DNA of 64,000 nucleotides from Solanum dulcamara. Taxonomy: Eukaryota; Streptophyta; Magnoliopsida; Solanales; Solanaceae. Location of the stretch: assembly GCF_947179165.1 (NCBI RefSeq), contig NC_077243.1, positions 45,958,501-46,022,500 on the forward strand, in the 5' to 3' direction. The position numbers were made by a program, and so were the translations under genes. This document shows positions 24,201 through 35,215 of the stretch, one piece after another. How positions within the stretch are numbered: the first letter of the stretch is position 1; every line of letters begins with the position of its first letter. The notes under the pieces are model-generated. The model was given only the letters and a program-made list of their open reading frames with translations. It made no database searches and was not told the DNA's origin.

Positions 24201-24781
24201 CTCTGTTTTTGTATCTCAGATATGCTTCCAGTTGTATTATATTATGTTTTACATACTCAGTATATATATCGTACTGACCCCCTTTCTCGGAGGGCTGCGT
24301 TCATGCCCGCAGGTATATATACAGATTTTGGGAGTCTGTCAGCTTAGGATTCCATGTAGCTCAGTTGGAAGAGGCTCCATTGTATTAGGGCCTAGTTTTT
24401 GGTACTGCCCACAGATTTATAAAAATTATTTCATCCATTCATGGGTACAGCGGGGGCCCTGTCCCATCATATGTTGTCATTTATATGTTTAGAGGTCTGC
24501 AGACATGTATATGTGGGTTGTATATGTCAGTTTGGTTCAGCTGGGTCTATATGATATATTGTACATGTTGTTATATTATGGCAGCCTTGTCGGCTTGCGT
24601 GCCCTGTCATGTTGTGATACAAACAAAAAGGGCTACAGGTATATGCAAATATTATCGCCCAGTGGGGCTCTGTTACATGATATTGTTTTATTTACAGTTC
24701 AATGTGACCACAGTTGATAGATATATGTACGGGGGGTACAGGTCGGACTCCAGTCGCGACCTATGGGGTTGGGTCGTGACA
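21255..24781 (+). mobile_element. 3' LTR of element C
   Basis: It starts TGTTATACCCC and ends GGTCGTGACA. It matches the 5' LTR at a few differences per hundred over most of its length. Between about 22510 and 22760, however, it resembles F's LTR (TTGGAGTCGCTAGAAGTGAA) while the 5' LTR resembles I's LTR. This suggests later gene conversion. The promoter block is at 21725-21784 and the hairpin at 21635-21655. Confidence 0.88.
21725..21784 (+). promoter_or_regulatory. U3 promoter block of C 3' LTR
   Basis: One intact G-box (GACACGTGTCAT), one decayed (ACACATGTCACA), then CACATATATATG. Confidence 0.6.
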
Positions 24782-25094
24782 CTATCCCACTATATGTTGT
24801 TGTTACTATTCTTAGAGGTTTGTAAACATATGTTTCTTTGTGAGTTCATTTTGATTGTGCCTATATGGCATGTTGTAAATGTTTTTATATTACAACAGCC
24901 TTGTCGGCTTACGTGCCCTTTCATGATATGGTTCGAATGGAAGAGGCCATAAGTACACAAAAAAAAAGTTTTAACCATTGGGATTTTGTAAGTAGTATCA
25001 CTTTGTGCATAGCTCGATTTGACTACTGTGGATAGGTATGTATATGGGAGTCCAGGTCAGACCCCAGTCGCAGCCTACGGGGTTAGGTCATGAC
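24782..25094 (+). mobile_element. LTR tail fragment of element J
   Basis: It starts inside an LTR at CTATCCCACTATATG and ends GGTTAGGTCATGACA. The reverse complement closely matches 45964-46260, a different subfamily from the LTR E truncated at 14075. So the two sides of C are not two halves of one LTR. Confidence 0.75.
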
Positions 25095-25610
25095 AAATAG
25101 TAACTAGGAGATCAATGCTGGTATGGTAGAAAGAGACTTAGAAAAGACTTGTGATACTAAGAGATGCTTTAGAGAAGACTAGTAGATCTTAATAGATAAA
25201 TATATGAAGGCATCAACTGAATTGATAAATATGGAGAAATTATGACGAGTTATAGTTAAAGGAGAAATGGTGTGATTGAGACAAGAGTACGAGGGAAAGA
25301 GAATTTTGACGGATATGAAGTATGAATAAAATAACTCATGAGATATTAAGAATATTGTGAAGGATAGCAAGCCTATACTTGACTAAAGGTTAAAATATTG
25401 GCAACAGGGTTATTGGCTACTGATATTGTGACATACAAGTAGCACAAGAGAGAGCAAAAGAGATCTTTCCTTTGGTAGAATATAAGAGAACTTAAGAGTA
25501 AGTAAAGGAAGCGAAACAAGTATGAGATATTGCAATAGAAAGAAATTTCCCTGTCATCTATATAAGATCTTGAGGAATGTTTTTGGTTCACATTCGAGGA
25601 CGAATATTCT
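25095..25610 (+). mobile_element. Interior remnant of element J
   Basis: It begins AATAGTAACTAGGAGATCA, matching A near 585-605, so the primer site and leader are deleted. About 500 bases of spacer remain, with no gag, integrase or 5S. It ends CACATTCGAGGACGAATATTCT before the tract. Confidence 0.7.
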
Positions 25611-25624
25611 AAAGGGGGGAAGGA
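25611..25624 (+). other. Polypurine tract of element J
   Basis: AAAGGGGGGAAGGA before TGTTATACCCC. Confidence 0.9.
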
Positions 25625-25858
25625 TGTTATACCCCATATATTTGTACCTTGGAAGGTTTTTAAGCTCCTTAGAAGTCACCATGTGAGCCGGATAATCTAT
25701 AATACTATCAAGTAACTCTAAGAAAAGAAGAATGTGATACCCTATAGTAGGGAAGATTGGAAATATGGTTGTAAGAATTCGGAAGAAGTTGGAGACCAAA
25801 TAATGAGTCGTAGGACTCGACTTACTTACTTAAGCTACCAACTTAGAGGAGGTGGTGC
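25625..25858 (+). mobile_element. 5' fragment of J 3' LTR (E subfamily)
   Basis: Matches LTR E from its first base (ATATTTGTACCTTGGAAGG) to ACCAACTT, skips about 190 bases, then ends AGAGGAGGTGGTGCG against G's minus-strand LTR. Confidence 0.7.
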
Positions 25859-27841
25859 GTAGGCGTTCTAATATTCAGAAGTGGATAAGGATCAGGAGGT
25901 ATGCTCGAGGGTTTATGCATGGGATTATTCCCACTTGCATACACAGATATACACACTACACTTCTATCAAGTATATGCCAAGAGTAAGGAAATAGATTTA
26001 TGTACCCTCTACTTCTCATCATATAGGGGACAGTGAGAATCCCTAAATCAATTAGCATAGGAGCTCTCACTTCCAAAAGTAGGTAGGGGTCGTGCATCAA
26101 ATTCAGAACCTCATGAGTAGATTTGTCCCCACATTTCATATACACATCATACTTAAGACTAAGACACGCCAAGAGAAAGGAAGGATAGCTTTACATACTC
26201 ATCACTTCCTAACATATGGTAGGATTGAGAGGCCCTACTTCAATTACTGTAAGAGTGCTTTCATCAATAAGTAAATGAGGACTGTGAATTATTCTTGGCA
26301 TTTATGAGTAGATTTATCTTTAACCTCATATCATTCATTACTTAACTTGAACACATGCCAAAAGAAAAGAAAGGGTAGCGTTACATACCTCTGATGGGTT
26401 ACTCGTAACCACGTTTGCATCCTCGTCCTCTAAACCTATTTAACACAAAAATAATACTCATATTAATAACCTTTAACTTTCCAGCTTCTAAATCCACAAC
26501 CAAGCACCCATAGGCATCAATTCCTTATTCGCCTTTCTCGACTAGTCCCGACTAGTCTATTAGCTAGTTAAGAAGTTAATGGAATTCGGGCAGAATCTCC
26601 TCTATAACTCGCCTTATCCGAACTTACAAATACATCTTCAATTGGTACAGCCTACCAAAAAAAACAATCAGCAGCCAATACACAATTATACCACTTCAAC
26701 ATTACACAAAACAAGTCCCGAATAGCCCGCTCAAAACTACGACTCCAAAATATGATTTTCAATCTTTATTTTGTAAAATCTTAATCACACAAAACAGGGT
26801 GTCACATGGCTGTAACCAGAAGCACTTATACCCATATTTATACATGTTTCCAGCCCTGAAATACCAAAAAACAACTACCAACACAATACCACAATAACAA
26901 CGACACTAGCCAAACTTTAACCCGTTAGAATCTCGTCAAAACAACCCCTACATGACCTGCAACATTGTTCAGCCATAAAGTGCATATTTTCATGTTTCCA
27001 ATCCATATTTATACATTCATAACATGTAAAAACCCTTACTAAAATGTGGGAAAAGAGAATCACACCATACCTTAACAAACGGCTTCCTAAACTTGCTGAA
27101 AATTGGCTTCAAAAGTTCCTTAACGTGCTAAAACTTTAGCAGACTCTTTGTATCCTTTAGGTACTGCTACAAACCCTAAATTTACATTACTAATACCTTC
27201 ATTTCATCATGGTATACCCTAGATAATTAATTTATGGAACGAAAATCGGAGCCTTACCTTGAAGGAGCCAATCCGTAGCGCTCTCTCTCTATCCCTTCAA
27301 CATTTTTCTCTTCTTTTTTCCAAGGATAAACATGCGGAAATGAAAATATATTTCAGAATAACATACATATATACACCTCCTTAGGAGGTGACACGTGAAA
27401 GACCCCTAGGGGTGACACATGGCAGCCCCTAGGGCGCCACCTCATCCCTGCGGCCACTCACATGATGCCATGTAGTAGTAGGGTCCACCCCAAGTAAGTG
27501 AGTCACCTACTTGCTTATGAGTAGGTGTTGCGCCTCCTTGCACCTCTTTCTTGGGTTCATAATCTCGTCTTACTTTAAAAATCTATGTAACCCTTGCTAC
27601 GCAAGCTCGACACGTCTTCAAGTCAGTAGCTTATGCAAGTAAGTCGAGTCCTACGACTCATTGCTTGGCCTCCAACTCTTTCTGAATTCTTATAACTCTA
27701 TTTCCAACCTTCCCTAATATGGGGCATCACATTCTCCATTCCTTAGAGTTATTTGGTTACGTTGCAGATATGCTGGGTCGTGTGGCAAATTTTAAGAAGC
27801 TTAAGAAAGCATTTTGAAGTACAAAAGTATGGGGCATAACA
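25859..27841 (-). mobile_element. 3' LTR of element G (minus strand, incomplete)
   Basis: The minus-strand start TGTTATGCCCCATAC is at 27841, next to the reversed polypurine tract. The last ~1.5 kb of the LTR (the equivalent of 42543-44056) is missing at the left. It is homologous to G's other LTR. The promoter block on the minus strand is at 27361-27420 (CACGTGTCACC and GTATATATGTATG). Confidence 0.82.
27361..27420 (-). promoter_or_regulatory. U3 promoter block of G 3' LTR
   Basis: Minus-strand TATA (GTATATATGTATG) preceded by one CACGTGTC-type box and one decayed box. Confidence 0.55.
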
Positions 27842-27855
27842 TCCTTCCCCCCTTT
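27842..27855 (-). other. Polypurine tract of element G
   Basis: TCCTTCCCCCCTTT on the plus strand is the exact reverse complement of the tract in C and F. It abuts the LTR start. Confidence 0.9.
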
Positions 27856-27944
27856 AGAACATTCGTCCTCAAATGTCAACTACCCTCATAAGGTCTTACA
27901 AGGACTTCAGGAACTCTCTGTGATGGTTGTCATCCATAGGCCTT

Positions 27945-28430
27945 TTATTTATCAACCCAATCAATCGATGCTCTGCACTCTCTACAATACAGAGCTTTAT
28001 ATGGTGCTATTTGGATGCTATTATAAGCAACTTCAATAAGTGATAAGTGATCACTCCAGTTACTTCTAAAGTTAATAGTGTAGGCCCGCAACCTATCTTG
28101 TGGCGTCTTCATAGTGCGCTCGGCCTGTCCATTAGCCTGAGGGTGAAAGGTAGTGCTAAGATCCACCTGTGTCCCCAATCTCTTCTGGAATGATCTCCAA
28201 AAGTTAGCTGCAAATTGAATCTCCCTGTCCGAGATAATAGATGTGGGGACTTTGTAAAATCTTACTACTTCTCTGATATAGAGTTTTGTATAGTCCCCAA
28301 TTGAATATGTAGCCTTAACTGGAAGAAAATGGGCTGATTTTGTCAGCCTATTCATTATAACCCCTATAAACTCGCACTTCCACAGAATGCGAGATCAGCC
28401 TGTACAATAGTCCATATTAACTACTTTCCA
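27945..28430 (-). pseudogene. Ty3/Gypsy integrase catalytic core of element G (best preserved coding stretch)
   Basis: The open frame 27945-28355 (136 residues) reads MNRLTKSAHFLPVKATYS ... VPTSIISDREIQFAANFWRS ... TFHPQANGQAERT ... WSDHLSLIEVAYN. The second catalytic Asp (SD) and the Glu (AERT) are 35 residues apart, the D,D-35-E spacing of retroviral integrases. Upstream, out of frame, EVEIPTQTWKVVNMDYCTG carries the first catalytic Asp; a break near 28360-28385 separates it. The usual V-D-R before LTKSAHF is M-N-R. The N-terminal zinc finger and the chromodomain are missing: after WVDK the sequence runs straight to the 3' end. Integrase would insert element cDNA in the nucleus; this copy is not functional. 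Confidence 0.85.
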
Positions 28431-28882
28431 TGTCTGAGTCGGGATTTCCACCTCCTGTACTAATTTATCACACTTCGGATGCTCAATTTTGTTTAAGCTA
28501 TTATAAAAAGTGCGCTCAATTCTATTAATAGCCTTTCCTTCTCTTGATTATTCTTCTCCACATATTTCATTGTACTGACACACAGTTGCAGTCTATTTTG
28601 TCATACTTATTTTGCTTCCTTTACTTACTCTTAAGTTCTCTTATTGTCTACCTTACTTACTCTTAAGTTCTCTTATTTTCTACCTTAGGAGAGACTCCTT
28701 ATCCTTCCTCTTGTGCTACTATGTCATAATATCCGTAGCCAATAACTCTATTCCCAACATTTTAACATTTAGTCAAATGTTATCATTATGGTGGACACGA
28801 CCTTTCAAGATACACTATAACCCCATCTCTCATTCTCTTTTCATTTTTAGGAAAACTTTTGGCAGAGTTTCCTCTATATTTC
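28431..28882 (-). other. Non-coding spacer of element G
   Basis: Sits between integrase and protease, where reverse transcriptase and RNase H belong, and shows neither. It shares AGAGAACTTAAGAGTAAGTA with J (25484) and other pieces with A and F. No 5S-like segment was seen here. Confidence 0.6.
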
Positions 28883-28979
28883 TTACCATCTCACAAACCT
28901 ACATGCAGGAAATACTAACAAAGCCTCACAGGGCCAACATATACATGCATATCGCAAGATATCACCGCCATGCAGGGCA

Positions 28980-29110
28980 TCCAATATCAGCAACAAAAGG
29001 GGTATGTATGATATGGTGGAGCCTGGATCTATCAATGCATACACATCCTGGGAGAAGATTGATAATATACCTTTAACCATGGTTGGTGACACCTCTTAGA
29101 CTTGTCTACT
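28980..29110 (-). pseudogene. Aspartic protease stub of element G
   Basis: Reads VKGILSIFSQDVYALIDPGS then TISYI. D-P-G-S is at the catalytic D-T/S-G-S position of retrotransposon proteases, with Pro in place of Thr/Ser. The frame then leaves the family at about residue 40, entering the spacer that also follows the protease stub in F (35080-35215). A working dimer cannot be formed from this stub. Confidence 0.75.
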
Positions 29111-30352
29111 AGCCAAGGCGTATATGCAATTTGAAGGACCACTAAATCTGGAAGCTTCGCCATGGCCTGCTAGTGTCTACATACCCCGCCCCATAGGGCG
29201 CATAGCCACAGAAAAAGAAGGAACGGCAACTAGCCTGCTAGGTTGAACTGCACTTCCTAGCCTGCCCCTGGATGGGCACTCCCTTATAACATAGCCCTGA
29301 CGGCCGCAAGCAAAACAAGCATCAATGTCAAAATGACATTCCACAAAATAAAACCTACCACAATGAGAACATTAAGGCAAAGATAGCCTTGATTGATATA
29401 AACCCCTGTTCATCTGTGAGCCTAAAACCCTAGAGGTTTGACTGGCTCCTGAATATATTGTGATATCAAATCCCTTACCTAGGAACTATAGGGGTGTACT
29501 CCAGGCTGGCTGGGAAGGGTATCTACCATACTGTTGAGGATGCCTGCCTCGAAAGCCACCATAATTACCAGTTGATTTAGTCCTCTTACATTGGCCTCTG
29601 TCAGAATCTCTCTTGGGCTGATGTCCTCTGTACTGGTCTTCCACCCCTTGTGCGTACGCTTGTACCTGAGCGATATCTATACCTGGCTGAGAAGCCATGG
29701 CCATACAACTATCAATTAAGTAATGGTCCAACCCCATCACATAGAGATGCACCCTATCGGCCATATCCACTACTATAGTGGGCGCATGCCTTACCAACGA
29801 GTCAAACTCCAGGCTATAGTCTTTTATGCTCCTACCATTCTGCCTTAACTATAAGAATTTATAAATTCTGGCTCATTTCAGTTCTGGAGGTAGAAAATGG
29901 CCAAATAAGGCTTCCACGAACTCATCTCAAACTGCTAAAATAGCACCCTCGCCCCTCCATAATTCTTAGGACTTATACCAATTAACGGCTACATCACATA
30001 GCCTATAGGTAGACAACTGAACAGACTCAGTCTCAAAGGCCCTAATTATTCTCAATGTTCGCTGCATCTGTTAAATGAAATCTTTTGGGTCATCTATAGG
30101 CCTCGACCCATAAAACTCTGAAGGGTTACAAGTCAGGAAGTCACGGACCCTCAAACTATCATGTTTATCTGCATCATCTGCCCCTAACCTATGCCTTCGA
30201 GCTTGCCCTACCATTATCCAAGTCAGTAATTGCACTACATTTTTTATGGACCTATCTTTCGGCCCTGGCTATGGAGCTGGAGGCTCAGACATTGGAGCTT
30301 CAGGATCTGCAGTTACTGCTGTTCTTAGATCCTCTGGAGGTGGCAGCGTAGT
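29111..30352 (-). pseudogene. gag of element G, 3' part (nucleocapsid and capsid-like region)
   Basis: Minus-strand pieces in order: FIQQMQRTLRIIRAFETES, LCDVAVNWYKS, EFVEALFGHFLPPELK, RSIKDYSLEFDSLVRHAPTI and VEDQYRGHQPKRDSDRG. This is the retrotransposon gag domain followed by the basic linker. A CCHC knuckle near 29290-29340 reads CFACGRQGYVIREC, with Tyr where the zinc-binding His belongs. Several stops break it; 29486-29797 is the longest open piece. The 5' end of the same gag lies at 42205-42350, displaced by the insertion of element F. Gag would form the cytoplasmic particle. Confidence 0.82.
30348..30352 (+). repeat. Target site duplication of element F, left copy
   Basis: GTAGT directly before F; the matching copy is at 42205-42209. 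Confidence 0.9.
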
Positions 30353-30850
30353 TGTTATACCCCGCACTTTTGAACCTTGACACATGTACCTAATCATCTT
30401 CAAAGTATCTATGAGACCCTTACTATCCACACACATTAAACAACTCTAAGGAAAGAAGATTGTGATACCTCGTGAGAAGGAAGGTTGGAAATAGAGTCAT
30501 ACGAATCCGGAAAGAGTTGGAGGATAAGAAATGAGTCGTAGGACTCGATTTACCTACATAAGACACTAAGTTAAGAGTCCTATACACTTAAGTTGTTTAA
30601 GGACATATCAAGCTTACGTAGTACGGATTACATCGGCTCTTAAAATAAGACGAGATTACGAATCCATGAGGAAGAGAAAAAACATTACGCGGGGAAGACA
30701 ATGGTAGGGTGACATGTGGCAGAACCTAAGCAAGCAGGTGATCCACCTGCTTGGGGTCAAGTAAGTGACCCACCTGCTTGGGGGAGGTGGTCCCCACTGC
30801 CACGTGGCAGCCCCTCCTTGAAAGGGTGGATCTGTGGCCCAATAAGGGCT

Positions 30851-30912
30851 TGACACGTGTCACCCTTAGGGGATAACACGTTCCACTTCCTAAGGGACCC
30901 TATATATGTATG
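30851..30912 (+). promoter_or_regulatory. U3 promoter block of F 5' LTR
   Basis: GACACGTGTCACC, a second ACGT core (AACACGTTCC), then CCCTATATATGTATG. Upstream is a CCACGTGG box (about 30800). Confidence 0.65.
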
Positions 30913-32493
30913 TTAATGACTCTTAAGTCATTTGGAGTCCAAAAATCAGCCATGTGAAGGAGACAAACGTGAGAGAAAGAGAGCTCAAAAGAGCAGCCAC
31001 AAATTGGAGGAAATTAAGGTAAGTTCTTCACTTTTCTTCCGTGAATTAATTATCCACGGTGTTCCCTAAGTACGTGGATATGTATATATCTGATTTATGA
31101 TGTTTATGGAATCAAAAATTCAGCTTTACAATTGGAAATTTGGAAGAAAAGAAGAAGAGAAAAACGTAGAGGGGCAAAGAGGAGGGCTACGGGTTTGGCC
31201 CTTTTGGGGTAAGCTCCGTGAATTAATTATTTGAAGTGTCCCTAAGCTGTATAACTATGTTTAATAACATAAAATTTTAATTTGGGGCAGCGAAAAAGTG
31301 TCAAAAACAGTCCACTCCGTTTCAGCACGGCAAAAGATTTTCGAAGCAAGTTTTAGCTAGTTTTACCCAATTTCGGGATAGGTAAGTTCTTCCCCTTTAA
31401 TTTGAAGTTTATGAGGTTAAATTAGAGTGTATTACACACCTTATGAGATTCTGGAAGTTGGGGAGAAGGTTTGAAAAGTTCAGCGTTCGGAATAAACTAA
31501 ATTGGAGTCGCTAGAAGTGAATTGTCGTCGAAATAAAGTGTCGTTCTTGTGAGTTGTTGCTGCAGGGGTGTAATGTGTTATTTCAGGGCCTAAATACATT
31601 CTAATTTGGTTTAGGGTGCTTCTTGTCTAAGCCACGTTACCCCTCTTTCCGTATAATTAACGGCGTTACAAAATAAAGGCTAGACGCCCTATTGTGATAT
31701 CGTATTTTTGATTATGTCGTTTGGAGTTTATATTATATATTGTTAGTGTGAATCGCTACAGGTTGTTTTTTTTGGTTGGCTGTAGGTCTTAGGGACCTAA
31801 TTTAAAATTCGGATAGGGCACATTATAGGGGAGGTGCTGCCCAATTTTCGTTAACGCCTTAACAAACTAAAGAACTAGTCGAGGAAACGACTAAGGAAAT
31901 AGATTCCATTAATACTAATGTAACCTAAGATGATGGAAATTTAACAAGAGTTGATATGAATATTACTCTCCTGTTGGATAGGTTCAAAGGACAACGAGGC
32001 AAACAGGATAAGGAATAACTCAGACAAGGTATGTGAAGCTTTCTTTTGACGTATTTTTGGAATAAGTATGTAGAGCTATTCTTCTTTTTTTTTGGCATGT
32101 CTTAGATGTAAGCTATAAATGCTATGTATATGATATTTGGGATTCAATCCATTCGTAAATCCCTGAGTATGAGTCGAGACTCTCATTTACTTCTTGATAT
32201 TAGAACTCCTGCAATAGCTGAGTAGTTGCCTTTAAGTCTTCTATGTGATGAAAACTAGTACATGTAAAGCCTATCTACTCTTTCCTTTAGAATGACTTAA
32301 TTTTAAGTAAAACGATATATGATATGGGTTTAGAGGTAATTCCATTTATAAGCCTTGAGAGTAACTCGTGACTTGTAGTCACTTCTGACCATTTAGAGTC
32401 TGAAAGTAGCCAAACTATTATTCTTGAGCCTTCTATATAGTGAATAGTAAGTAGAGATACAAGCTCCTTTTCTTGAAGGATTTCAAATGATCA

Positions 32494-32593
32494 ATGTCTC
32501 TAATTTCATAACTGTGTCTCTAATTTTATAACTGTGTCTCTGATTGCATAATTGTGTCTCTGACTGCATAACTATATTTCTGATTGCATAAAC
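32494..32593 (+). repeat. 21-bp tandem repeat in F 5' LTR
   Basis: Five copies of TGTCTCTGATTGCATAACTG with small changes. The 3' LTR counterpart is at about 40665-40764. Confidence 0.85.
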
Positions 32594-33208
32594 TGCATGG
32601 CATTGTCTTGATGCATGTCTGTGATTTTTGAAGCCCCAAATGATGTAAACCCTAATAACATCTAAAGGGCACTTCGGATAAGTACATTCCTGGTCTTCAG
32701 GTGACGGTTCACTTGACTATTTCATCGAGTCTCAAATAATGACTTAGTTGAATATGGTTTCTCACTACTCTACTAATGCATACTGTAACCCATCCTTCCT
32801 CGAGTCCCACGATGGGCCGGGAATGTTATCGTGCACAGTTTTACTACTTCTTTCATGGCATCTCGGGCCAGAAGTGTATAGTTCTATGCACGAGAAGACG
32901 ATATCGTACGTGAGGTGTGATATATGTTATATGTTATGACGATACGATTATTCACCGAGTCCCTGGCTTGCTGTAATATGACAGTATATGTGGCGAAATA
33001 AGGAAGGAACACCGAGTCCCTCCTTAGAGGGCTGGGTACAGATGAATATTTTGATGGTACGCTATAGACGTACACCACTCCATTCATCGATTCCCTCACT
33101 AAAGGGCCGGATACTTTATGTAGGCATGCTTATGGGATTAGAGTGATACATTGTGACCCCGAGCCCCGTAGTGAACCGTGTGTAATATGATGACATGTGT
33201 GATAAGAT

Positions 33209-33290
33209 TATACCGTGTACGAGGATATGATACCGTATACGATGATATGATACCGTATATGATGATGTGATACCGTATACGATGATATGA
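33209..33290 (+). repeat. 20-bp tandem repeat in F 5' LTR
   Basis: Four copies of GATACCGTATACGATGATAT; the 3' LTR counterpart is at about 41369-41459. Confidence 0.85.
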
Positions 33291-34028
33291 TGAAATGAAA
33301 TGCATGATGATATGATGATATGTGAATATGAGAATATGATTATAACACAAAGTTCACTAGAGGGTCGGGCACTGTATATGATGATGTATAGGATTACGTG
33401 TCCTAAGGTACAGGTACAGTAATTTGGTAATTGTTATACTTGTCCCTTGCATCCCTATTTCAGTTATAGTCTTAGTTATGATGTGTTATGCTTTACATAC
33501 TCAGTACATATATCGTACTAAACCCCCTTTCCTCGGGGAGGGCTACATTTCATGCCCGCAGGTACAGATGTTCATTCTGGAGATTCGCTAACTTAGGGTT
33601 TCCACTCAGCTATGTTGGACGTGCTCTGCAGTTCCGGAGCCTTACTATTGATGCTGGCCATTGATGTATATGATTATTTATTCAGGGGTACGGCAGGGGC
33701 CCTGTCCCGCCATATGATATATTTGTTACTCTTAGAGGTTTGTAGACATGTGTATGTGGGTTATTTATAAGTTTATTTCAGTTGTGCTCATACGACATAT
33801 TGCAAATGTTTTCATAGTATGGCAGCCTCGTCGGCTCGCGTGCCCTTTCTTATTATGATATAAGTGAATGAGGCAACAGGTTCGTGACAAAAAAAGTTTT
33901 TGACCCACTGGGGTTTGTATATAGTATCATATCATACACTGTTCAACTTAAGGGTAGCTAATAGATACACATAAGGGTGTCCAAGTCAGACCCCAGTCGT
34001 GGCCTACGGGGTTGGGTTGTGACAGAAG

Positions 34029-34040
34029 TGGTATTAGAGA
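34029..34040 (+). other. Primer binding site of element F (two mismatches)
   Basis: TGGTATTAGAGA, against TGGTATCAGAGC in C; same position, four bases after the LTR. Confidence 0.85.
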
Positions 34041-34227
34041 AGTTCGTCTTTAGAGTGTCTATAGACCGTTTCTAGTAGAGTCTTGTTTATCGATGTGTTG
34101 TACACCACATCTATAGACAGGAGGCTACAGGACAGTTAGGATGTTACTTTCTTTCAGATCTAAGATCGTGCGTTAGAGCTATGTTAGTAGGATGATCCCT
34201 CACTAACATACCATTATGTTTGCAGCA

Positions 34228-34915
34228 ATGCCTCCAAAGAAAGCGGCAGTTCCTCAGAAGGGCAAGTCAATAGTGGATGAAACACGTCAGACTCCAGGGG
34301 TTATTAAGGCTCATGCCCAGCCTATACCGAGAATCATGCTCCAGTCGGCGAGCTCTACTATACTGCCACCCCTAGAGGAGCCTAGAGCAGCAGTAGTTGC
34401 AGCCCCCGAAACCCAGTGCCTAGGCCTTTAGCCCCACATCTATGGCCAGAACATACGGCAATGAGGGATGCAGTTCAATTATTGACCAGATTAATAGCAG
34501 GGAAGGTTCAAAGGCATGGGCTGGGGATAAAGAGGCAATGTAGTGGGCGACAACCCGATAAAGATTATAGCAGAGGCCAGCATAAGAAGGCTAGGTTGGC
34601 TAGTTATTCGGGGGAGCCTCAAGGTAGACAGCCTTACCAGTATAGTCGATACCCTACCCAACCAGCCTGGAGAATGCCTCTTCAGTTCCCAGCTAGAAGA
34701 TTTAATAACACGGGATGTTCAGGAGTCGATCAAAGCTCTAGGGTTTCGGGTTCACCAATGAGCAAAGGTTCACGTCAGTCGAATCTACCTATTCCCAGTG
34801 TCCTCACTATGGCAAGACTCATTTTGGGGAATATCGTCTTACTATAGGTGCTTGTTTTGCCTGCGGCTATCAAGGCCATTTTGTGAGAGAGTGCCCATTC
34901 AGAAAAAAAAATTAA
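34228..34915 (+). pseudogene. gag of element F, with the central domain deleted
   Basis: The start ATG at 34228 gives MPPKKAAVPQKGKSIVDETR, matching the gag starts of G (42340 region) and E (54043); an in-frame ATG at 34216 is less likely because the family starts M-P-P. A frameshift follows near 34425. The reading then jumps from LIAGKVQRHGLGIKRQCS straight to GRQPDKDYSRGQHKKARLAS, so the capsid-like domain present in E and G (roughly 450-500 bases) is missing. The C-terminal part has an intact CCHC knuckle, CFACGYQGHFVREC, at about 34855-34896 in another frame. Non-functional, but it shows gag was once part of this lineage. Confidence 0.85.
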
Positions 34916-35079
34916 ATGATGCAGCTCAACCTATTGGATCAGTTGTTGGAGTTCCTTCTTCGTTGGCTACGTGCCCTAAAACATAGGATATTCATACCTC
35001 AGCAGGCCATAGTAGAGACCGCAGCAGACCTTCTAGTTCTAGGAACTCGACGAACCGCATTGATGATTTGGCTAGTAGA

Positions 35080-35215
35080 CAGGATCAGGAGGTGTCATCA
35101 AATATAGTTACAAGTATATTATTAATCACCTCTCAAGATGTATATGTATTAATAGATCCAGGCTTTACCTTGTTATATATGTCTCTGTTGGCTGTCAGTA
35201 TTGGGCGCCCTGTGT
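35080..35215 (+). pseudogene. Aspartic protease stub of element F
   Basis: LLITSQDVYVLIDPGFTLLY keeps the DVY-LIDPG core with Phe in place of the following Ser. It merges into the non-coding spacer after about 40 residues, at the same place as in G. Confidence 0.7.

Larger units (their letters stand above)
14076..24781 (+). mobile_element. Element C: complete non-autonomous Ty3/Gypsy element
   Basis: All structural parts are present: 5' LTR 14076-17601 (3526 bp), primer site 17606-17617, interior 17602-21254 (3653 bp), polypurine tract 21241-21254 and 3' LTR 21255-24781 (3527 bp). The interior has no gag, protease or reverse transcriptase that I can see. It holds the leader, a spacer, a central polypurine motif, an antisense 5S-like segment, and remains of integrase and chromodomain. 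The flanks (ATTAT and CTATC) do not form a target duplication, and the right flank is the tail of a different LTR subfamily. The locus was therefore rearranged after insertion. Element I on the minus strand at 54938-64000 is a close relative. Confidence 0.88.
30353..34024 (+). mobile_element. 5' LTR of element F
   Basis: 3672 bp, TGTTATACCCC to GGTTGTGACA. It contains the U3 promoter (30851-30912), a 21-bp tandem repeat (32494-32593), a 20-bp tandem repeat (33209-33290) and the conserved CCCCCTTTCCTCGGGG hairpin near 33523-33542. Confidence 0.92.

Noticed and set aside
14071..24786. Target duplication for element C
   Set aside because: ATTAT and CTATC share only three internal bases.
24485..24952. 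155-codon open frame as a possible gene
   Set aside because: It runs across the end of C's 3' LTR into the J LTR tail; composition and position show LTR sequence, and related LTRs do not keep it.
28612..29076. 154-codon plus-strand frame as an independent gene
   Set aside because: It overlaps G's minus-strand protease stub and spacer. Kept only as part of the antisense-frame observation.
27945..30352. Endogenous pararetrovirus
   Set aside because: LTRs, polypurine tract, an integrase and target-duplication-bearing relatives identify Ty3/Gypsy elements; plant pararetroviruses lack LTRs and integrase.
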